From positions 124,001 through 188,000 of the forward strand of contig JAEXRW010000008.1 in NCBI GenBank assembly GCA_023454175.1: DNA of 64,000 nt, written 5' to 3'. Shown piece by piece: positions 44,185 to 52,624 of the stretch (its first letter is position 1; each line of letters starts with the position of its first letter). This DNA comes from Bacillota bacterium (lineage in GTDB: Bacteria; Bacillota; Clostridia; Christensenellales; JAEXRW01). The notes beneath the pieces are model-generated. The model was given only the letters and a program-made list of their open reading frames with translations, had not been told where the DNA came from and ran no database searches. Both the position numbers and the translations under genes were made by a program.

Positions 44185-46233
44185 CTAAATGCTCACCACA
44201 CCTTCGGACAATATCTCAACATTCTGTTCCAGTTCATTGAAGGATAATACGATCAGTTCGGGCGCGACCTGCTCCGTCATCCGCTTGAAGTGCTTGCGTA
44301 CGCTCGGCGAAGTCAGCACGATCGGGGATGAGCCGGTGCTGATGAGCCGTTCCACGGAGGTCTTCAGCTTCAGCAGGATCTTCTGGGTCAGCGCGGGTTC
44401 CAGCGCCACGTACGCGCCCCGTTCGGATTGGCGCACGTTTTCGGCGATCACCTGCTCCAGTCCCGGGTCCAGCGTGATGACGCGTGCCCGTCCTGCCGGG
44501 ATGAACCGGCGGGAGATGGCGCGTTTCATGCTCTGCCGCACATATTCGGTCAAAAGGTCCGGGTCCCGCGTGATGGAGCCGTTGTCCCCCATCACCTCGA
44601 GGATGCTTCCCAGGTCCCGGATCGAAACATTTTCCTTGAGCAGGTTGGCCAGCACCTTCTGCACTTCGCCCAGCGAGAACATCTTGGGCACCACTTCGTC
44701 CACCAGCGTGGGCTGCTGCCGTTTGAGGTTCTCGATGAGGACCTGCACCTGCTGCCGCCCCAGCAGTTCGTGCGCATGCCGCTTGATGATCTCCATCAGG
44801 TGTGTTGCGATCACGGAAGGCGGGTCGATGGTGGTATAACCCTTCAGCTCCGCCCTTTCCCGCTCCGCCTCGGGGATCCACAGGGCGGGCAGGCCGAAGG
44901 CGGGCTCCACGGTTTCGATGCCCTCGATGGAGTCTTCCGTGTCCGTGGGTTTCAGCGCCAGGAAATGGTCCAGCAGCACTTCCCCGCGGGCCACTTCCAG
45001 TCCTTTTATCTTGATGCAGTATTCGTTGGTGGAAAGCTGGATATTGTCCCGCAGCCGTACGACCGGCACGATGGTGCCCAGGTCCATTGCGCACTGGCGG
45101 CGGATCATGACCACCCGGTCCAGCAGGTCCCCGCCCTGCGAGGCGTCCACCAGCGGGATGATGCCATAGCCGAATTCCATTTCGATGAGGTCCACCTGCA
45201 ACAGGGAGGTGACGCTTTCGGGTTTCCGCTTTTCCTGCGCCTGGGCCTCCGCCGTGTCCACCATCTCGGTGGCCTCCGCCTTCTTGCGCCTGTTGCGGAT
45301 CACCGTCGCCACGATGGGCAGCGTTATGCCCAGGAGGATCAGGGGCAGCCACGGCAGTCCGGGTACGAAGCTGAGGACCACCAGCAGTACACCCAGCAGC
45401 ACCAGGATCGAAGGCTGGCTGAAAAGCTGGCTCATCAGGTCCTTGCCGAAGCCCTTCTCGGTGGCCGAGCGCGTCACGATGATGCCTGTGCCCGTGGAGA
45501 CCATCAGGGCGGGCAGCTGCGCCGCCAGGCCCTCGCCGATGGTCGCGATGGTGTAGGTCTCCAGCACCTTGTCAAATGTCATGGTCGTCCCGCCCACGCC
45601 CAGCAGGCCGATGATGATGCCGCCCACGATGTTGATCACGGTGATGAGGATGCCCACGATGGCGTCGCCCTTGACGAATTTGGATGCGCCGTCCATCGAG
45701 CCGTAAAATTGGGCCTCCCGCTGGATGTTCTGCCGCCGGTCACGCGCTTCGTTCTCGTCGATGACGCCCGCGTTGAGGTCGGCGTCGATAGCCATCTGCT
45801 TGCCCGGCATGGCGTCCAATGTGAAGCGGGCCGCCACCTCCGCCACCCTTTCCGCGCCGCGCGTGATGACGATGAATTGGACCACCACGATGATGAGGAA
45901 TATGATGAACCCCACCACCAGGTTCCCGCTGCCCACGAAGCTGCCAAAGGTATGGATCACGCCGCCCGCCTGGCCGCCGTTGCTCAGGATGAGGCGGGTC
46001 GAGGCGATGTTCAGCCCCAGGCGAAAGATGGTCACGATCAGCAGCATCGTGGGAAAGGTGGAAAAGTTCAGCGTTTCCCGTGCAAACAGCGCCACCAGCA
46101 TGATCAGCAGCGAAAGCGATATGTTCACGATGAGCATGATATCCAGGAAGGGCGGCGACAGGGGCACGATGATGAGCAGGATCACGCCCAGGATGAATAC
46201 TGCGACGAAGATGTTTGAAAACTGCTTCTTCAT
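44185..46233 (-). CDS. flhA: Flagellar export gate protein FlhA
   Basis: 682 residues. Eight N-terminal membrane helices up to about 320, with the FHIPEP-type loop (RFTLDAMPGKQMAIDADLNAGVIDENEARDRRQNIQREAQFYGSMDGASKFVKGDAI), then the large cytoplasmic domain that forms the nonameric ring. Full length for the family. One base separates it from flhB. Confidence 0.97.
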   Translation of the reverse strand: MKKQFSNIFVAVFILGVILLIIVPLSPPFLDIMLIVNISLSLLIMLVALFARETLNFSTFPTMLLIVTIFRLGLNIASTRLILSNGGQAGGVIHTFGSFVGSGNLVVGFIIFLIIVVVQFIVITRGAERVAEVAARFTLDAMPGKQMAIDADLNAGVIDENEARDRRQNIQREAQFYGSMDGASKFVKGDAIVGILITVINIVGGIIIGLLGVGGTTMTFDKVLETYTIATIGEGLAAQLPALMVSTGTGIIVTRSATEKGFGKDLMSQLFSQPSILVLLGVLLVVLSFVPGLPWLPLILLGITLPIVATVIRNRRKKAEATEMVDTAEAQAQEKRKPESVTSLLQVDLIEMEFGYGIIPLVDASQGGDLLDRVVMIRRQCAMDLGTIVPVVRLRDNIQLSTNEYCIKIKGLEVARGEVLLDHFLALKPTDTEDSIEGIETVEPAFGLPALWIPEAERERAELKGYTTIDPPSVIATHLMEIIKRHAHELLGRQQVQVLIENLKRQQPTLVDEVVPKMFSLGEVQKVLANLLKENVSIRDLGSILEVMGDNGSITRDPDLLTEYVRQSMKRAISRRFIPAGRARVITLDPGLEQVIAENVRQSERGAYVALEPALTQKILLKLKTSVERLISTGSSPIVLTSPSVRKHFKRMTEQVAPELIVLSFNELEQNVEILSEGVVSI

Positions 46234-46234
46234 G

Positions 46235-47311
46235 TCATCTGCCTCCTCCCTGTTTGTTTTTCAGCCGGTACACATAGGCCAGGATCTCGGCCACGGCCTT
46301 GTACAGGTCTTCGGGCACCTCGTCCCCCACCTCGCAGTAAAAGTACAGTGCCTGCGCCAGCGGCTTGTTTTCCACCATCTCGATGTGGTGCTCGGTAGCG
46401 ATCTCGCGGATCCGCCTGGCCAGGTTGTCCTTGCCCTTTGCCAGCACCACGGGGGCCTTGTGCTGCTTGTCATCGTACTGCAGCGCGATGGCATACTGCG
46501 TCGGGTTGGTGACCACCACGTCCGCCTGCGGCACGGAGTGCATCATGCGCAGCGAGCTGATCTGCCGCTGCTTCTGGCGGATGCGTCCCTTCGTCTGCGG
46601 GTCGCCCTCGGTGATCTTGTATTCGTCGCGGATCTCCTGTTTGGTCATCCGCAGGTCTTTCTCGTACCGCCACCACTGGTACATATAGTCAAAGGCCGCG
46701 AAGATCAGTAGCGCGAAACCCAGCTTGAATGCAAGGCCCGTCAGCAGGCTCACCATGGCCCGCGAGGCGTCCGCGACGTTCAGCGCCATCATGTTGGGCA
46801 TGCTGCCCAGCTGCGCCTGGTATTCCCCGTAGGCCAGCCAGGCCACGATGACGATCTTCAGGATGTTTTTCAGCAGCTCGATCAGGGAGCGCACCGAGAA
46901 AATGCGTTTGAATCCCTTGATCGGGTTGATCTTGTCAAACTTCGGGGCCGCCGCCTTCGTGGAGAAGAGGAAGCCTACCTGCACCACGTTGATGAGCACC
47001 GCGCTGATCACGCTCGCCGCCAGGATGGGCGCGACCACCATGGCAAAGTGGAGCATCGCGTCCAGGAAAAGGTTCCCTACCGTCGTGGGATCCAGCATGG
47101 CCGGTACGGTGCCGCCGAAAAACGCCTTCAGGAAAGCCGTCAGGTTATCGGCGATGTAGTTGCCGAATATCGCCAGTACGCCGAAGTCCACCAGCAGGAT
47201 GAATGCGATATTGACCTCTGCGCTCTTGCGGACCTGGCCCCTCTGCCGCGCCTCTCGCCTTCGCTTTGGAGTGGCTTTCTCGGTCCGTTCGCCCGATTGC
47301 TGCTGGCTCAT
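46235..47311 (-). CDS. flhB: Flagellar export switch protein FlhB
   Basis: 358 residues. Four membrane helices, then the cytoplasmic domain with the self-cleavage site NPTQ (VVTNPTQYAIALQYDDKQHKAPVV). Most FlhB proteins read NPTH; the His-to-Gln change is unusual, though the cleaved Asn-Pro bond is kept. Starts within 4 bases of the fliR stop (ATGA). A separate FlhB C-domain-like protein is encoded at 58609. Confidence 0.96.
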   Translation of the reverse strand: MSQQQSGERTEKATPKRRREARQRGQVRKSAEVNIAFILLVDFGVLAIFGNYIADNLTAFLKAFFGGTVPAMLDPTTVGNLFLDAMLHFAMVVAPILAASVISAVLINVVQVGFLFSTKAAAPKFDKINPIKGFKRIFSVRSLIELLKNILKIVIVAWLAYGEYQAQLGSMPNMMALNVADASRAMVSLLTGLAFKLGFALLIFAAFDYMYQWWRYEKDLRMTKQEIRDEYKITEGDPQTKGRIRQKQRQISSLRMMHSVPQADVVVTNPTQYAIALQYDDKQHKAPVVLAKGKDNLARRIREIATEHHIEMVENKPLAQALYFYCEVGDEVPEDLYKAVAEILAYVYRLKNKQGGGR

Positions 47312-48096
47312 GGTTTCACCAGCCCCGTCAGCATCTTGTCGATGGAGATGAACATCTGGTTAAACAGCGTATCGGTGAACCCTACGTATACGGGGATCAC
47401 CAGTGCCAGCACCGCCAGCCCCAGCAGGATCTTCATGGGGATGCCGATGACGAAGATGTTCATCTGCGGTATCGTGCGCACCAGGATGCCCAGCGCCACC
47501 TCCCCCAGCAGCCCCGCCACCACCACCGGGATGGCCACGTTGATGGCCAGCACGAAGGCCAGGGCAAATACCTCCAGCGCCGTCGTCCCCAGCGTGGCGT
47601 TCAGTGCCACCTGCCCTACCGGTATATGCGCAAAGGTGCTGTTGAGGATGTATATCAGCTTCGTATGCCCGTTCACGCCGAAAAACGTGATCAGCATTAC
47701 GATATTCAGCAGGTTCCCGGTCAGCGGCACGTTGGTGTTGCTCATCGTGTCGTACGCGCTGGCCATGCCGAAGTCCATCTGCATGTCCATGATGAACCCC
47801 GAAGTCTGGGGGATGGAGAAAAATAGTGTCGTCACATACCCCAGTACCAGGCCGAAGAGCAGTTCCTTGATGAACATCACCGCGTATCCCCACAGCCCGG
47901 CATATGCGATGGTTGGCCCTGTGGGGTTGGCAGCGAAGATCACATACGCCAGCACCAGGCAAAAGGCCACCTTGACCGTGTTCGGTACGTTCCTGTGCCC
48001 GAAGATCGGCGATGCCACGATCAGTGCCGTGGTCCGCACGAAGATCAGCAGGAAGTAGTCCATATGGCTGACCAGTGCCGCTATCGCCTGCTCCAT
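47308..48096 (-). CDS. fliR: Flagellar export gate protein FliR
   Basis: 262 residues with about six hydrophobic helices; FVRTTALIVASPIFGHRNVPNTVKVAFCLVLAYVIF at the start and VPVVVAGLLGEVALGILVRTIPQMNIFVIGIPMKILLGLAV-like stretch near the end are FliR features. Forms the gate with FliP and FliQ. Two bases after fliQ. Confidence 0.95.
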   Translation of the reverse strand: MEQAIAALVSHMDYFLLIFVRTTALIVASPIFGHRNVPNTVKVAFCLVLAYVIFAANPTGPTIAYAGLWGYAVMFIKELLFGLVLGYVTTLFFSIPQTSGFIMDMQMDFGMASAYDTMSNTNVPLTGNLLNIVMLITFFGVNGHTKLIYILNSTFAHIPVGQVALNATLGTTALEVFALAFVLAINVAIPVVVAGLLGEVALGILVRTIPQMNIFVIGIPMKILLGLAVLALVIPVYVGFTDTLFNQMFISIDKMLTGLVKP

Positions 48097-48098
48097 GG

Positions 48099-48368
48099 CT
48101 ACTTGATCACCGTGCCGATGTAGTCATACATGCGGTGGGTGAAATCCGTCAGGTTGGTCAGCATGAAGCCCGAAAAGATCACGATGGCCAGCAGGATGCC
48201 GATGATCTTGGGCACAAAGCTCAGGGACTGCTCGTTGATCTGCGTCGTCGCCTGGAAGATCGATATGATGATGCCGATAATCAGCCCCACGATCATGGCG
48301 GGCGCCGCCACTGTGATCACCGTATAGATGGCGTCCTGCATCACTTTTATGACTTGTGCCTGGTCCAC
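48099..48368 (-). CDS. fliQ: Flagellar export gate protein FliQ
   Basis: 89 residues, two hydrophobic helices; AIYTVITVAAPAMIVGLIIGIIISIFQATTQINEQSLSFVPKIIGI is diagnostic. A repeat element (48436-48525) separates it from fliP, an unusual break in this normally tight group. Confidence 0.95.
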   Translation of the reverse strand: MDQAQVIKVMQDAIYTVITVAAPAMIVGLIIGIIISIFQATTQINEQSLSFVPKIIGILLAIVIFSGFMLTNLTDFTHRMYDYIGTVIK

Positions 48369-48435
48369 TTCCGCCTCACCGCTTCGTTGTCAATTGGGGC
48401 CTTGTCCCCATTCCCGCATATGTAAGTGATTAATA

Positions 48436-48525
48436 TTCAATCCCCGGCAGGGCTACTCAATCATGCCGAAGGCATACCGCAATTCATAATTCTTAACTCT
48501 TAACTCTTAATTCTTAATTGTCTTT
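48436..48525 (-). repeat. Composite repeat between fliP and fliQ
   Basis: On the minus strand, right after the fliP stop: AATTAAGAATTAAGAGTTAA units, then GGTATGCCTTCGGCAT (48478-48463, hairpin), then CCCTGCCGGGG. Same order as at 42946-43017 and 9959-10140. Confidence 0.7.
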
Positions 48526-49332
48526 CTATCCCGTCCCGAAACTGGCTAATAAAGTCTTAACCGTTAACGTCCACCCATCCACGAGCACAAATAGAAGCAC
48601 CTTGAACGGCAGCGAGATGACGACAGGCGGGAGCATCATCATGCCCATCGACATCAGCACGCTCGCCACGATCATGTCGATCACGATAAACGGTATGTAT
48701 ATGAAAAACCCGATCTCAAACCCGCGCTTGAGTTCGCTCGTGATGAAAGCCGGGATCAGCACGCGGTTGGGCGTGTCCTGGGGCGTGGCGGGTGCCTTGT
48801 CCAGCTTCGCAGTGGAGAGGAAAAAGTCCAGGTCGCTCTTGAAGGTCTGCTTCAGCATGAATTCCCGCACCGGCTTCATCGCCCGTGTTTCAGCCTCTTT
48901 TTCGGTGATCTTATGCTCGATATACGGCTGGTAGGCCGTGGTGTTGATCTGGTCGATGACGGGGGACATCACAAAGAAGGTGAGGAACAAAGCCAGCCCG
49001 ATGAGCACCTGGTTGGGGGGCGTCTGCTGCATCCCCAGCCCGTTGCGCACGAAGGCCAGCACGATGACGATCCTGGTGAATCCCGTCAGCATGATGAGGA
49101 TGGAGGGGAGCAGCGTCAGCACCGTCAGCAGCAGCAGGATGTTCACGCTCTCCGCCCGGTCTCCCAGGATGCCGCCCAGCGGCGGGGAGGTATTCGGGTC
49201 CTGCGAGGCCGCCGGGCTCGCACCGGGGGTGGTGTTTGATCCGCTTCCGTTCAGTGCCGAGCAGCCCGTGAGCAGCACCGCCAGCAGGATGACGAAGAGT
49301 GCGATCAGCGTCCATCTCACACCTTTTTTCAT
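48526..49332 (-). CDS. fliP: Flagellar export gate protein FliP with lipoprotein-type signal
   Basis: 268 residues. The core TLLPSILIMLTGFTRIVIVLAFVRNGLGMQQTPPNQVLIGLALFLTFFVMSPV and ...RGFEIGFFIYIPFIVIDMIVASVLMSMGMMMLPPVVISLPFKVLLFVLVDGW are FliP signatures. FliP usually has a cleavable signal; here the start is MKKGVRWTLIALFVILLAVL followed by LTGC, a perfect lipobox with Cys24, and then a Ser/Pro/Asn-rich stretch of about 28 residues before the core. Overlaps the fliO stop by 4 bases. Confidence 0.95.
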   Translation of the reverse strand: MKKGVRWTLIALFVILLAVLLTGCSALNGSGSNTTPGASPAASQDPNTSPPLGGILGDRAESVNILLLLTVLTLLPSILIMLTGFTRIVIVLAFVRNGLGMQQTPPNQVLIGLALFLTFFVMSPVIDQINTTAYQPYIEHKITEKEAETRAMKPVREFMLKQTFKSDLDFFLSTAKLDKAPATPQDTPNRVLIPAFITSELKRGFEIGFFIYIPFIVIDMIVASVLMSMGMMMLPPVVISLPFKVLLFVLVDGWTLTVKTLLASFGTG

Positions 49333-49838
49333 AGTCCGTCACCGCCCCTGCCTTTGTTCTCTCCGTACCGCTGTTTCCGTGCCTCGATGGCTTCCATGAT
49401 CTTGGAATACTCGTCCCCTTCGCCGGGTTTAGGTGATGTTTTAACCGCTTTGGCCTCTGCCGCGGCGTTCGCCCGCGCCTTTCGCAGTTCCTCCTGGGCG
49501 TGGGTGGAGTAGCTCAGGAATCCCTTGATCTTGTCCAGGAACCCCTTCCTTTCAGGGTCCGGCGCTCCCGGGTCATCCTGGGCTGCGATGAACGTGCCGT
49601 CTGCGATCTCCCCCAGCATGACCATCGTCTGGTTGGTCACGCCGATGAGGAACCCCTTGTCGCCTGTGCGTACCAGCATGATGTATTTCCCCCGGGAAAC
49701 GTAAAGCCTGTCCACGACCTCCATGTAGGCGGTCCGGGACAGGCGCTTCATTCTCCTGGATAAAAACCTGGTTGTAAAATAGGCCGCTATCAATACGAGT
49801 ATCAGTACGCAGATGAGTCCGATCGTATCCCAGCCCAC
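49329..49838 (-). CDS. fliO: Flagellar biosynthesis protein FliO
   Basis: 169 residues. One membrane helix (about 7-24) and a short cytoplasmic domain (RRMKRLSRTAYMEVVDRLYVSRGKYIMLVRTGDKGFLIGVTNQTMVMLGEI) typical of FliO/FliZ. Assists assembly of the FliP gate. Its charged C-terminal tail is long. Follows fliE after 91 bases. Confidence 0.9.
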   Translation of the reverse strand: MGWDTIGLICVLILVLIAAYFTTRFLSRRMKRLSRTAYMEVVDRLYVSRGKYIMLVRTGDKGFLIGVTNQTMVMLGEIADGTFIAAQDDPGAPDPERKGFLDKIKGFLSYSTHAQEELRKARANAAAEAKAVKTSPKPGEGDEYSKIMEAIEARKQRYGENKGRGGDGL

Positions 49839-49929
49839 TCGAAATTTTCCCCCTTCGGTTAATGAGGATATATGAAGTCAGTCAATCAGAGTCCCTCCAC
49901 GCCCCGTAGCTGGGGAATGCACAAAAGGG

Positions 49930-50226
49930 TTATACCTGCATCCGCATGATCTCGTTGTACGCGTCGATGACCTTGTTGCGTATCTGGATGGTCAGCTGGA
50001 GCGCCAGCTCGGCTTTCTGCGCCTCGATCATCGTGGTATGGATGCCGGCTTCCTCCCCGCTCAGCAGCGCCATGTTGCCCGCCTGGTCCGCCGCATTGGT
50101 TTCGTTGGTCATATTGATGGCTTCATTCAGCACGTCGGTAAAGCTGCTGTTGGCCGGATTGGATGCGCCTGTCGCCTGCGTGGATGTTATTGCGTTTTGT
50201 ATTCCGGCTATCGCGTTTACTGCCAT
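49930..50226 (-). CDS. fliE: Flagellar MS-ring-rod adaptor FliE
   Basis: 98 residues. FTDVLNEAINMTNETNAADQAGNMALLSGEEAGIHTTMIEAQKAELALQLTIQIRNKVIDAYNEIMRMQV is the FliE pattern to its end. Joins the MS ring and rod. GAGGTG precedes the ATG. It is separated from flgC by a repeat-like spacer. Confidence 0.95.
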   Translation of the reverse strand: MAVNAIAGIQNAITSTQATGASNPANSSFTDVLNEAINMTNETNAADQAGNMALLSGEEAGIHTTMIEAQKAELALQLTIQIRNKVIDAYNEIMRMQV

Positions 50227-50274
50227 TTGATCACCTCATACATTCATTCTCGAAAATCTAATATTCAAATCCAT

Positions 50275-50395
50275 GGCGAGTTGCGGCGTGTACGTAACTC
50301 GCCATACCTATAAGGCAGGGGGGTATCCGAGCGACCGCACCTGCAAGGTGCAGCGAGGTATCCAGGGGGGGCTGGCAAGTCCTCCCTGGAAGAAG
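50275..50395. repeat. Hairpin-rich spacer between flgC and fliE
   Basis: GGCGAGTT (50275-50282) and AACTCGCC (50296-50303) form one hairpin; CCGCACCTGCAAGGTGCAGCG (around 50336-50356) forms another; CCAGGGGGG and CCCTGG flank the left part. It resembles the block near 32165-32260 in style. No gene is seen in it. Confidence 0.55.
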
Positions 50396-50842
50396 TTATC
50401 TTCCTATTTCTAAAGCTTTAACTGCCATGTTCTTTGTCGCATTGAGCGCGGTCACGTTCGCCTCGTAGGACCGCGTCGCCGACATCATGTCCAGCATCTC
50501 GGTCACGATATCCACGTTCGGCATCGCCACATACCCGTTGGCGTCCGCATCGGGGTTGGTGGGGTCATAGTTCATGATGAACGGGCTGTTGTCTTCCACG
50601 ATGGCGGAGACCTGTACGCCGTTGCCCAGCACCGCATCCCGCGCGTCGTTGAGGTACTGTGAAAATACCGAGCCTTCATTCTGGGAGAGCACCGCTATCC
50701 TGCGGCGGTAGGGTCCGCCGTTTGCGGTGCGCGTGGTGTTGGCGTTTGCGATATTCTCACTGATCACGTCCATCCGCATGCGCTGGGCCGTCAGGGCCGA
50801 TGCGCTGATATCCATGGATTTCATGAAGCTCATTCGTGTCAC
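50396..50842 (-). CDS. flgC: Flagellar proximal rod protein FlgC
   Basis: 148 residues. FMKSMDISASALTAQRMRMDVISENIANANT at the start and MPNVDIVTEMLDMMSATRSYEANVTALNATKNMAVKALEIGR at the end. Overlaps the flgB stop by 4 bases (ATGA). Confidence 0.96.
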   Translation of the reverse strand: MTRMSFMKSMDISASALTAQRMRMDVISENIANANTTRTANGGPYRRRIAVLSQNEGSVFSQYLNDARDAVLGNGVQVSAIVEDNSPFIMNYDPTNPDADANGYVAMPNVDIVTEMLDMMSATRSYEANVTALNATKNMAVKALEIGR

Positions 50843-51246
50843 TTCCCTTCCGTGATCGCCAGCCTCAGGCGGTTGTACTCGCTGGTGAGTTTCTGCACCA
50901 GCGTATCGTAATAGATGTTGTTCTTGGCCAGTTCCGTCATCTCGTGGTCGATGTCCACGTTGTTGCCGTCCATCCGCATGGTCGTATTGGAGTCCTGCAC
51001 GATCTGTACGGGCACGTCGTCCACGCTGGGCGAACCGATATTCATGTGGCCCTTGCGGGTCTTGCGTGCTGCGAAATCACCCTGCTCCAGCGCCTGTTTG
51101 AATGCGTCTTCAAATTCCACATGGGAGGTCTTGAAACCGGGGGTGTCGGCGTTGGCGATATTGTTGAGGATCACCTGGTGCCTTGTCCAGGATGCATCCA
51201 GTCCTTTTTCCAAGTATTTGGTGTCTCTGAAGATATCCTCCAGCAT
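50839..51246 (-). CDS. flgB: Flagellar proximal rod protein FlgB
   Basis: 135 residues. LDASWTRHQVILNNIANADTPGFKTSHVEFEDAFK and the C-terminal NNVDIDHEMTELAKNNIYYDTLVQKLTSEYNRLRLAI are FlgB marks. ATG 51246 has AAGGAGTG eight bases upstream; a frame reaching 51354 lies in the structured leader. First gene of the early flagellar operon. Confidence 0.96.
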   Translation of the reverse strand: MLEDIFRDTKYLEKGLDASWTRHQVILNNIANADTPGFKTSHVEFEDAFKQALEQGDFAARKTRKGHMNIGSPSVDDVPVQIVQDSNTTMRMDGNNVDIDHEMTELAKNNIYYDTLVQKLTSEYNRLRLAITEGK

Positions 51247-51325
51247 GTTTGTTTCACTCCTTGATGTCTTTGCCGCTTTCGTGTACATTGATAGATGAAA
51301 CATTCTGCACAGGGGTAAAGCCTTT

Positions 51326-51360
51326 AACCCCATGTCACGGCGCTTTTCCGGCATGGGGTT
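51326..51360 (-). repeat. Hairpin in the leader of the flgB operon
   Basis: AACCCCATG (51326-51334) and CATGGGGTT (51352-51360) are perfect 9-base arms around 17 bases, starting only a few bases past the predicted transcript start. No T-run follows at once, so it is more likely an mRNA-stabilising or regulatory 5' structure than a terminator. Confidence 0.6.
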
Positions 51361-51373
51361 TCTTATTTAAATA

Positions 51374-51402
51374 AGTATACAACATATACCAACCTATTTC
51401 AA
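51374..51402 (-). promoter_or_regulatory. Sigma-A promoter of the early flagellar operon (flgB to fliA)
   Basis: On the minus strand TTGAAA (51402-51397), 17 bases, TATACT (51379-51374). No sigma-28 site with a correct -35 faces flgB. 51403-51586 otherwise holds nothing I can name. Confidence 0.75.
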
Positions 51403-51586
51403 CATTTAATAACACGAATTGCCATGGTTATGTGTTCCATCACATCCGGCTGGATATCGGCTGCTCCGGTATGTTGAGCTGTTCAAATCCTTTTGAATGG
51501 TCATCATCCCTGACGAGGCTGGTAGATTGCCCCATGCTTTCGAATGATATTGTTCCAATGTTTAACTGTGATAGTACTGCCCTAAG

Positions 51587-52621
51587 TTATTTTTTGGGAT
51601 TGCACCACCTTTCGATCTCGCCTGCGATCCCGTTCAGGGATACCTGCTTGTCCACCGCGCCGATCTCCTTGGCTACCGCCGGCATCCCGTAGACGATGCA
51701 GCTTTCCTCGTCTTGGCCGATGGTGGAAGCCCCTGCGTTTTTCATCTTCAGCAGGCCCTTGGCCCCGTCGCTCCCCATCCCGGTGAGGATCACGCCCAGC
51801 GCGCGGTTTCCCGCCGCCTTGGCCACGGATTCGAAAAGGACGTCCACCGAGGGGCAGTGCCCGCTCACCTTCTCGCCCTCCCTGCAGGAAACACTGTAGC
51901 CGTTGTTGTGCTGCATCACCTTCATCTGCAGGTTGCCCGGTGCGATCAGCGCCCTTCCCGGCAGCACTTCGTCTCCGTCCGCCGCTTCCTTGATCTCCAT
52001 GCCGCAGGTATTGTTCAGGCGTTCTGCGTACAGGCGGGTGAAAACCGGTGGCATGTGCTGGACCACCACGATACCCGGCAGGTTCCTGCCCAGTTTGCAC
52101 AGGATGTTCTGGATGGCTTCCGTGCCGCCCGTTGAGGCGCCGATAGCGATGATGCGCTCCTGTTCACGGGGTTTACCGTTCACGCCTGCCTGCAGGGCTG
52201 GCACTCTTTTTTTGTTCTGGCCCACCTTTGCGACCGATGCGATCTTGATCTTCAGCGTCAGTTCTGAGAGGAAGGCTTCCCTTCCCGCCGCATTGTTCGT
52301 TGTCGTTTTATGGACGAAATCCACAGCCCCGGCGCTCAGTGCGTCAAATACACTGCCGTTCAGCGAGCTGACCACCACCACGGGCAGGGGATGGACCGGC
52401 ATCAGTTTTTTGAGCAAATCGATACCGTTCATTTTCGGCATCTCCACGTCCAGCGTCATGACGTCGGGCTGCAGCTTTTCGATCTTCTCCATGGCGTCGA
52501 ACGGGTCCGCCGCCGTCCCGACGACCTCTATGCTCGGGTCCTTGCCGATGTTTGAAGAAATGAGTTCCCGCATCAGCATCGAGTCGTCCACGACCAGTAC
52601 CTTTATCTTCTTGATGCCCAT
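51587..52621 (-). CDS. cheB: Chemotaxis methylesterase/deamidase CheB
   Basis: 344 residues. Receiver domain with D58 (TLDVEMPKMNG), then the methylesterase domain with catalytic Ser163 (IGASTGGTEAI), His189 (VVQHMPPVFT) and Asp285 (GMGSDGAKGL). It removes methyl groups from receptors. Last gene of the cheW-cheR-cheB group, 3 bases after cheR. Confidence 0.97.
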   Translation of the reverse strand: MGIKKIKVLVVDDSMLMRELISSNIGKDPSIEVVGTAADPFDAMEKIEKLQPDVMTLDVEMPKMNGIDLLKKLMPVHPLPVVVVSSLNGSVFDALSAGAVDFVHKTTTNNAAGREAFLSELTLKIKIASVAKVGQNKKRVPALQAGVNGKPREQERIIAIGASTGGTEAIQNILCKLGRNLPGIVVVQHMPPVFTRLYAERLNNTCGMEIKEAADGDEVLPGRALIAPGNLQMKVMQHNNGYSVSCREGEKVSGHCPSVDVLFESVAKAAGNRALGVILTGMGSDGAKGLLKMKNAGASTIGQDEESCIVYGMPAVAKEIGAVDKQVSLNGIAGEIERWCNPKK

Positions 52622-52624
52622 TTT

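Noticed and set aside
51440..51475. GCCGATAT on the minus strand before flgB
   Set aside because: No TAAA-like box lies 15 or 16 bases upstream, and a better sigma-A promoter is closer to flgB.
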